From contig JANXXA010000353.1 of NCBI GenBank assembly GCA_025350885.1, positions 1-15,282 of the forward strand: a stretch of 15,282 nucleotides of DNA, given 5' to 3'. A program made the position numbers and the translations under genes. Source of the DNA: Phenylobacterium sp. (lineage in GTDB: Bacteria; Pseudomonadota; Alphaproteobacteria; Caulobacterales; Caulobacteraceae). Shown here one piece after another: positions 11,355 to 15,282 of the stretch. The notes beneath the pieces were generated by a model. The model made no database searches and had not been told where the DNA came from. It saw nothing but the letters and a program-made list of their open reading frames with translations. Position 1 is the first letter of the stretch, and every line of letters begins with the position of its first letter.

Positions 11355-11388
11355 ATGTGCGCGCCCGTCCCCCCAGGGTTGTCTCCAG

Positions 11389-11419
11389 TTGACGGCGCGA
11401 ACCGACGGGGCGAAATATC
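11389..11419 (+). promoter_or_regulatory. Candidate housekeeping promoter for the small membrane protein
   Basis: TTGACGG at 11389-11395 matches the Caulobacter-type -35 box TTGACGS exactly. GAAATATC at 11412-11419 partly matches the -10 box GCTANAWC, with the first two variable positions (C and T) both missed. The pair lies about 40 bases upstream of the ATG at 11459, in the gap after the TerB-DnaJ gene. The spacing of 16 bases is slightly long for this promoter class, so this is a tentative call. Confidence 0.3.
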
Positions 11420-11458
11420 CGCTTCAAGCCCTTTGCCAAAGCTCATGAGGACGACGCC

Positions 11459-11746
11459 ATGGTGAAAGAGTTCGCTGCCCGCCACGGATCGGCTCTGCGC
11501 AGTCTGGCCATGCTGGTCGGGCTTTTGGCGACCATCGCCGCGGTGGTGGTCGGCGCGATACTGGCGGTGGTGTTCGCCGCCACGGTGGCGGTCATCGCGG
11601 TTATGGCCTCGGCCCTGCTGGGCTTCGCGGGCCTGGCGCTCAGGGCCCGGCGCACGGCCCGGGCGCGAGGCAGCGACGGCGTGATCGAAGCCCGCCACCT
11701 GGGCGGCCACCACTGGGTCGCCTATGGCTGGAACGAAAGCCGCTAG
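11459..11746 (+). CDS. Small membrane protein of unknown function
   Basis: A 95-residue protein I cannot assign to a named family. It has a basic N-terminus (MVKEFAARHGSALR), one long or two closely packed hydrophobic helices spanning about 15-60 (rich in Ala, Val, Leu and Gly), then a very basic stretch RARRTARARG (61-70) and a short soluble tail with GHHWVAYGW. The positive patch after the hydrophobic region suggests that end faces the cytoplasm. Translation is supported by TGAGG at 11445-11449 before the ATG at 11459. It follows the TerB-DnaJ gene by 104 bases, possibly with its own promoter, and is followed by the repeat-rich intergenic region. Coding bias and the clean start/RBS make it a credible gene. 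Confidence 0.7.
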   Translation: MVKEFAARHGSALRSLAMLVGLLATIAAVVVGAILAVVFAATVAVIAVMASALLGFAGLALRARRTARARGSDGVIEARHLGGHHWVAYGWNESR

Positions 11747-11760
11747 ACACCCCCTGCGAT

Positions 11761-11796
11761 GTCATCCCGGTTTCGTGCAACGAAGACCGGGACCCA
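11761..11796 (-). repeat. REP-like palindromic repeat, unit 3 (divergent)
   Basis: Bounded by GTCATCCC and GGGACCCA, the same ends as unit 1, but with a different core: TCCCGGT-TTCGT pairs with ACGAA-GACCGGGA around a GCA loop, leaving one bulged base. Its orientation is the same as the unit at 8701-8728. It begins 14 bases after the stop of the small membrane protein gene, so its hairpin could also act at the 3' end of that mRNA. Confidence 0.75.
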
Positions 11797-11801
11797 TTTA
11801 T

Positions 11802-11905
11802 TTGAGCCACGGAAAACACGGAAATAGCACGGAATGGCTCGCGCTCTTTGAGGGCGGCATAGCTTAATCACGCTTCGCGCCTTCCCTGCGCTTTCCGTGG
11901 TTGAA
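11802..11905. repeat. Inner inverted repeat pair (CCACGGAAA type)
   Basis: TTGAGCCACGGAAA at 11802-11815 and TTTCCGTGGTTGAA at 11892-11905 are inverted repeats matching at 12 of 14 positions, separated by 76 bases. The left arm is followed by partial copies of its own core (ACACGGAAA, then GCACGGAAT), giving a short imperfect tandem run of CACGGAA. The pair lies between units 3 and 4, so the region is nested: outer REP-like pair, inner CCACGGAAA pair. No open frame with coding character is seen here. Confidence 0.65.
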
Positions 11906-11927
11906 TCCTGCTGCCGAACGAAAAACA

Positions 11928-11955
11928 CCTGGGTCCCCGCTTTCGCGGGGATGAC
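11928..11955 (+). repeat. REP-like palindromic repeat, unit 4
   Basis: CCTGGGTCCCCGC-TTTC-GCGGGGATGAC differs from unit 2 (8792-8819) at only two positions over 28 bases, in the loop (T for G) and at the last base. Its stem CCCCGC/GCGGGG is 6 bp. Preceding bases (AAAACA) also match those before unit 2. Its end GGGATGAC is the inverse of the GTCATCCC that opens unit 3. It ends 64 bases before the ABM monooxygenase start. Confidence 0.85.
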
Positions 11956-12019
11956 CGGGGTTGAGTAGGGAAGCCCGGCATCCTACCGTCTTTTCAAACA
12001 AGCGTTTCGGGAGGACGGC

Positions 12020-12310
12020 ATGACCATCGGTGTGATCGCGGTATTGAAGATCCAGGAGGGCAAGGGCGCCGAATTCGAAGCCTTCGCCGGTGAGCTGGCC
12101 AAGCAGGTCCGCGCCAATGAGCCGGGCAACCTGGCCTATGAACTGACCAAGAGCCGCACCGAGCCCAACACCTATAAGTTCCTGGAGCTTTACAAGGACC
12201 AGGATGCGCTGACCCACCACGGGGGCACCGACTATTTCAAGGCGGCAGGCCCGAAGTTCGCCGCCGTCCTGGCCGGCCGGCCCGAGGTCGAATACCTCGA
12301 CGGAGTCTAG
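12020..12310 (+). CDS. Putative quinol monooxygenase, ABM domain
   Basis: A 96-residue protein filling a single antibiotic-biosynthesis-monooxygenase (ABM) ferredoxin-like domain. It shows the expected order: strand GVIAVLKIQEGKGAEFEAFAGEL, a helix, PGNLAYELTKSRTEPNTYKFLELYKDQDALTHHGGTDYFKAA, and terminal strand EVEYLDG. Relatives such as E. coli YgiN oxidise quinols or small aromatics with O2 and no bound metal, acting as dimers. H191-type assignments are not possible, but the double His (residues 66-67, THHGGTDYF) sits where the conserved His of the family lies. GGGAGGA at 12009-12015 is a strong ribosome site. The stop is followed after 2 bases by the acyl-CoA dehydrogenase start, so the two genes are almost certainly co-translated. 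It may supply oxidation or quinone chemistry for the same catabolic route. Confidence 0.87.
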   Translation: MTIGVIAVLKIQEGKGAEFEAFAGELAKQVRANEPGNLAYELTKSRTEPNTYKFLELYKDQDALTHHGGTDYFKAAGPKFAAVLAGRPEVEYLDGV

Positions 12311-12312
12311 CC

Positions 12313-13536
12313 GTGGACCTGGACTTCTCGCCGGCGGACCTGGCGTTTCAGGGGGAGGTCCGGGCCTTCATCGCCCAGGCCTTCGACGACGATATGCGCG
12401 CCCACATGGGCCAGTCGAAGAACGGCCACATCGACAAGGCGGGCCAGATCCGCTGGTTGAAGCAGCTGAATGAACGCGGCTGGGCCGCGCCGGACTGGCC
12501 GGTGGAATATGGCGGCACGGGCTGGAGCCCGGCGCAGAAGTACGTCTTTGACATGGAGATGTCGCTGGCCGGCGCGCCCTCGACCTCGAACATGGGTTTT
12601 CGCATGTGCGCCCCGGTGATCATGGCCTTCGGCACCCCGGAACAGAAGGCCCAGCACCTGCCGAAGATCGCCACCAGCGATGTCTGGTGGTGCCAGGGCT
12701 ATTCGGAGCCGGGCGCCGGGTCGGACCTGGCCAGCCTGGCGCTGAAGGCCGAGCGCGACGGCGACGCCTATGTGCTGAACGGCTCGAAGACCTGGACCAC
12801 CTATGGCCAGTGGGCCGACTGGATGTTCTGCCTGGTCCGGACCTCCACAGAGCAGGTCCGGCAGATGGGCATCAGCTTCCTGCTGCTCGACATGAAGACG
12901 CCGGGGATCAGCATTTCGCCGATCGTCACACTGGATGGCCCGCCGGAGGGCGACCAGGAGATCAACCAGGTCTTTTTCGACAACGTCCGCGTGCCCGTCG
13001 CCAATCGGATCGGCGAGGAGGGACAGGGCTGGACCTATGCCAAGTATCTGCTGCAGTTCGAGCGCGGCAACGCCTATGCGCCGGGCCTGACCAACCAGCT
13101 GGCCAAGGTCAAAAAGATCGCCGGGCTGGAGCGGTCCGACGCCGGTCAGCGGATGCTGGACGACCCGGATTTCCGCAGGAAACTGTCGGAGGTCTCGATC
13201 AAGGTCGAGGCGCTGAACGCCACGGAACTGCGGGTGTTCGCCGGCCGCGCGGCGGGCGAGGCCATGGGCGCGACCTCCTCGATGCTGAAGCTCGAAGGCA
13301 GCCAGGCGCAGCAGGCGATCACCGAGCTGGCGCTGGAAGCCTGTGGGATCTTCGGCCAGCCCTTTGTGCGCGACACCTGGGCGGAGATCGAGGGGCGGAC
13401 CAACACGCCCCGCGCCGGTCCGGACTACGCGGCCACCACCGCGCCGATGTACTTCAACTATCGCAAGACCTCGATCTATGCGGGCTCCAACGAGATCCAG
13501 CACAACATCATGGCCAAGATGGTGCTCGGCCTCTGA
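12313..13536 (+). CDS. Acyl-CoA dehydrogenase family protein
   Basis: A 407-residue FAD flavoprotein of normal length that oxidises acyl-CoA to 2-enoyl-CoA and passes electrons to ETF. N-terminal helices run through GWAAPDWPVEYGGTGWS (56-72); the middle beta-domain has the signature WWCQGYSEPGAGSDLA (125-140) and NGSKTWTT (157-163); the C-terminal domain ends KTSIYAGSNEIQHNIMAKMVLGL. The usual catalytic Glu in Y-E-G is Ala390 here (YAGSNEIQ). Glu250 in QFERGNAYA lies where the alternative catalytic Glu of IVD/LCAD-type enzymes sits and is the likely base. Such enzymes are common in steroid, terpenoid and branched acyl-CoA breakdown; the substrate is not determinable. It starts at a GTG (12313), 2 bases after the ABM gene stop, with the SD probably inside that gene's end (CGGAG, 12301-12305). 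The hydrolase gene follows after 36 bases. Confidence 0.93.
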   Translation: MDLDFSPADLAFQGEVRAFIAQAFDDDMRAHMGQSKNGHIDKAGQIRWLKQLNERGWAAPDWPVEYGGTGWSPAQKYVFDMEMSLAGAPSTSNMGFRMCAPVIMAFGTPEQKAQHLPKIATSDVWWCQGYSEPGAGSDLASLALKAERDGDAYVLNGSKTWTTYGQWADWMFCLVRTSTEQVRQMGISFLLLDMKTPGISISPIVTLDGPPEGDQEINQVFFDNVRVPVANRIGEEGQGWTYAKYLLQFERGNAYAPGLTNQLAKVKKIAGLERSDAGQRMLDDPDFRRKLSEVSIKVEALNATELRVFAGRAAGEAMGATSSMLKLEGSQAQQAITELALEACGIFGQPFVRDTWAEIEGRTNTPRAGPDYAATTAPMYFNYRKTSIYAGSNEIQHNIMAKMVLGL

Positions 13537-13572
13537 GGCTGGGCGGGGAAACCGGCCAGGAGGGCGTCGGCG

Positions 13573-14733
13573 ATGTATCCAGGTTTTGAGGCGGCCCTCG
13601 ACGCGGCGGTGACCGACGGGCGGATCGCCGGGGCCGTGGCCCTGGTCGTGAGCCGAGATGGCGAGACCTATGCCCATGCGGCCGGCGTGCGCTCAGCGGG
13701 CGGGGGCGCGGCGATGACCCGCGACACCCTGTTGTGGATCGCCTCGATGACCAAGGCGGTCGTCTCGGTCGCGGCGCTGCAGCTGGTCGAGCGCGGCCGG
13801 CTCAGCCTGGACGGCGACCTCTCGCAGCTGTTGCCGGATCTGGCGGGGCTGGAGGTGCTGGACGGCGTCGATGCGGACGGAACGCCCCGGCTGCGCCCGG
13901 CGCGCGGCGCGGTCACCCTGCGCCAGCTGCTGACCCACACCTCAGGCTTCGGCTACGCTTTTCTGCACACCGGCGTGGCGGCCTGGCTGGCGGCCACGGG
14001 GACGCCGGACCCGACCAGCGGCCTGCGCTCGGCCCATCGCCAGCCGCTATTGTTCGATCCCGGCCAGGGCTGGGCCTATGGCATCGGCCTTGACTGGGTG
14101 GGGATCGCGGTGGAGGCGGCCAGCGGCCAGCGGCTTGACGCCTATCTGGCGGAGCACATCTTCGGGCCGCTGGGCATGATCGACACCGGCTTTGCGCTGT
14201 CGGCCGAACAGGCGGCGCGCAAGGCCGGCATGCACGCCAGGGGACCGGACGGTGCACTGGCCCCGATGGCCTTCGGTATGCCGAGCGATGTGGAGCTGCT
14301 GTCGGGCGGCGGTGGGCTCTACAGCACCGCTGCGGACTACGGACGGTTCCTGCGAATGCTGCTGGGCGCCGCGCCGCGGCTGTTGTCATCCGAGACCATG
14401 GCGGCGCTGGGTACGGTGCAGACCGGCGACCGGCGGGCCGGCGCGTGGACCGGCGCTGCGCCCCACCTCAGCCACGATTTCGACCTCTATCCCGGCATGC
14501 TGACCGGCTGGGGCCTGGCGACGATGATCTCGCCGGACGCCTCGCCCGACGGCCGAGGCGCCGGCAGCCTCGCCTGGGCCGGCCTCAGCAACTGCTACTA
14601 TTGGGCCGACCCGGCGGCGGGAAAGGCCGGCCTGATCCTCACCCAGATCCTGCCCTTCGGCGACCCGGACGTGCTGTCGCTGTTCGCCACCCTGGAACGC
14701 GAGGTCTACGGGATCAAAGCTTTGTCGGGATGA
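13573..14733 (+). CDS. Serine hydrolase, beta-lactamase class C / family VIII esterase type
   Basis: A 386-residue protein of the beta-lactamase-related superfamily. The active-site SxxK is SMTK at 58-61 in [25 protein letters not shown] at 122-128 and [12 protein letters not shown] (166-177) follow, with Tyr169 as the likely second catalytic residue. WAGLSN at 335-340, continuing into YYWADP, takes the place of the KTG motif. This W-x-G form is typical of EstB-like family VIII carboxylesterases rather than true beta-lactamases, so ester hydrolysis is the better guess. There is no signal peptide, consistent with a cytoplasmic esterase. It lies 36 bases downstream of the acyl-CoA dehydrogenase, probably in the same transcript, and could release alcohol or acid substrates for that pathway. 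The 3' end overlaps the convergent P450 gene by 20 bases. Confidence 0.9.
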   Translation: MYPGFEAALDAAVTDGRIAGAVALVVSRDGETYAHAAGVRSAGGGAAMTRDTLLWIASMTKAVVSVAALQLVERGRLSLDGDLSQLLPDLAGLEVLDGVDADGTPRLRPARGAVTLRQLLTHTSGFGYAFLHTGVAAWLAATGTPDPTSGLRSAHRQPLLFDPGQGWAYGIGLDWVGIAVEAASGQRLDAYLAEHIFGPLGMIDTGFALSAEQAARKAGMHARGPDGALAPMAFGMPSDVELLSGGGGLYSTAADYGRFLRMLLGAAPRLLSSETMAALGTVQTGDRRAGAWTGAAPHLSHDFDLYPGMLTGWGLATMISPDASPDGRGAGSLAWAGLSNCYYWADPAAGKAGLILTQILPFGDPDVLSLFATLEREVYGIKALSG

Positions 14734-15181
14734 TCACCGGCAGCTTCTCGTAGCCCTTGACGAAGGAGGAGTTCACGAAGGTCGGCGGGCCGGTCACCTC
14801 GATCTTCGGAAAGCGGTTGAGGATCTCCTCCCAGATGATCTTCAGTTGCAGCTCGGCCAGCCGGTTGCCGACGCAGCGGTGGATGCCGAAGCCGAACGAC
14901 ATGTGGTGGCGCGGCCGCTCGCGGTCGATGATGTAGTCGTTGGGCCGCTCAATGACCTCCTCGTCGCGGTTGCCCGAGATGTACCACATCGCCACCTTGT
15001 CCCCCTTTCGGATGGTCTTGCCGCCGATCTCGACGTCGACGAGGGCGCTGCGGCGCATGTAGGCCAGCGGCGTCTGCCAGCGGATGGTCTCCGACACCAT
15101 CGAGGGGATCAGGTCAGGGTTCTCGCGCAGCTTCTTGTCCTGGTCGGGGTTCTGATGCAGCGCCAGCACCGAGCCGGAGAT
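14714..15181 (-). CDS. Cytochrome P450, C-terminal part only
   Basis: Recognisable P450 sequence begins at [14 protein letters not shown] (from about 15181) and runs to the natural TGA at 14714-14716, about 155 residues. Numbered from the V/M codon at 15169, it has the ExxR motif E27-T-I-R30 (SETIRW), the [13 protein letters not shown] strand, and the heme-ligand loop [10 protein letters not shown] with Cys99, then the L-helix NRLAELQL. These are unmistakable P450 features, and the closest style is soluble bacterial hydroxylases that work with a ferredoxin. Missing are the I-helix oxygen-activation motif (expected just upstream as G-N-D-T-T) and the whole N-terminal two thirds. Upstream of about 15187 this frame stays open but reads Arg-rich nonsense, while another frame encodes an unrelated protein. 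The piece is therefore a truncated gene or an assembly join, and as it stands cannot be active. Confidence 0.88.
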   Translation of the reverse strand: MSGSVLALHQNPDQDKKLRENPDLIPSMVSETIRWQTPLAYMRRSALVDVEIGGKTIRKGDKVAMWYISGNRDEEVIERPNDYIIDRERPRHHMSFGFGIHRCVGNRLAELQLKIIWEEILNRFPKIEVTGPPTFVNSSFVKGYEKLPVIIPTKL

Positions 15182-15183
15182 GT

Positions 15184-15282
15184 GGTCACTTCGCCGCTGG
15201 CGATGTCGACGCGGAACAGCGGGTGTTCGAGCGTATCGTCGGCCCCGACGATCAGGCTGCGGCCGTCGGCGGCCCAGCTCAG
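15184..15282 (-). CDS. S9-family peptidase beta-propeller fragment (runs off the window edge)
   Basis: On the minus strand, in a frame different from the P450, bases 15282-15184 read 33 residues: [16 protein letters not shown], then [17 protein letters not shown]. The [10 protein letters not shown] pattern, followed by ADDT-x-x-x-PLF-x-VD-x-x-SGEVT, is one blade of the TolB/WD40-like propeller found in S9 prolyl-oligopeptidase-type peptidases. The next codons should continue as R-L-T or similar, but after about 15184 the match stops and P450 sequence begins. The rest of the peptidase would lie outside the window upstream, and its catalytic domain is not downstream here. Identification rests on a short stretch, so confidence is moderate. 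Confidence 0.55.

Noticed and set aside
13573..14733. Calling the serine hydrolase an antibiotic-resistance beta-lactamase
   Set aside because: It has SMTK but a W-A-G motif in place of KTG and no signal peptide, which fits an EstB-like esterase better.
15184..15282. Reading the P450 frame on to the window edge as its N-terminal part
   Set aside because: The frame is open but the residues are Arg-rich and lack the I-helix and any P450 feature. The alternative frame gives a good propeller blade.

Overview
The window is high-GC DNA (G or C at most third codon positions) with tightly packed genes and small intergenic gaps. The gene content (hybrid histidine kinase, DUF3606, PqaA-like protein, HyuA-HyuB fusion, DjlA-like protein, acyl-CoA dehydrogenase, P450) and a TTGACGS-type -35 box suggest an alphaproteobacterium, most likely Caulobacteraceae (Caulobacter/Phenylobacterium type). 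This placement is an inference from gene style; there is no rRNA or tRNA to anchor it.

Layout. 1-908: the 3' part of a hybrid sensor histidine kinase. 918-1100 (-): a DUF3606 protein. 1192-2702 (+): a divergent DAACS-type symporter, translationally coupled (ATGA) to an AbrB/MazE-type protein that has no toxin partner. 2759-6233 (+): a double-hotdog thioesterase, a secreted PhoPQ-activated-pathogenicity-related protein and a PLP aminotransferase. 6230-10599 (-): a secreted Pro/Ala-rich protein of unknown function downstream of a 1219-residue 5-oxoprolinase/hydantoinase fusion. 10659-11746 (+): a TerB-DnaJ protein and a small membrane protein. 11761-11955: a repeat-filled intergenic region. 12020-14733 (+): an ABM monooxygenase, an acyl-CoA dehydrogenase and a family VIII esterase/beta-lactamase-like hydrolase in close series. 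14714-15181 (-): the C-terminal part of a cytochrome P450, which joins abruptly to a fragment of an S9-peptidase beta-propeller at the window edge. There is no gene-free stretch over 300 bases; the longest gap is 11747-12019, which holds the repeats.

How the genes fit together. Most look like ordinary chromosomal metabolism: uptake of small organic acids or amino acids, transamination, pyroglutamate/hydantoin-type amide hydrolysis, and acyl-CoA or aromatic/terpenoid catabolism by the ABM, acyl-CoA dehydrogenase, hydrolase and P450 group. Three features stand out. A head-to-head pair of palindromic REP-like repeats sits in frame inside the oxoprolinase gene and adds about 38 residues. A related, more elaborate nested pair lies at 11761-11955 in the same relative orientation. 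An abrupt P450/S9-peptidase junction near 15181-15187 is either a recombination scar or a misassembly. I saw no mobile-element transposase, CRISPR array, defence cassette or other clearly new multi-gene system.
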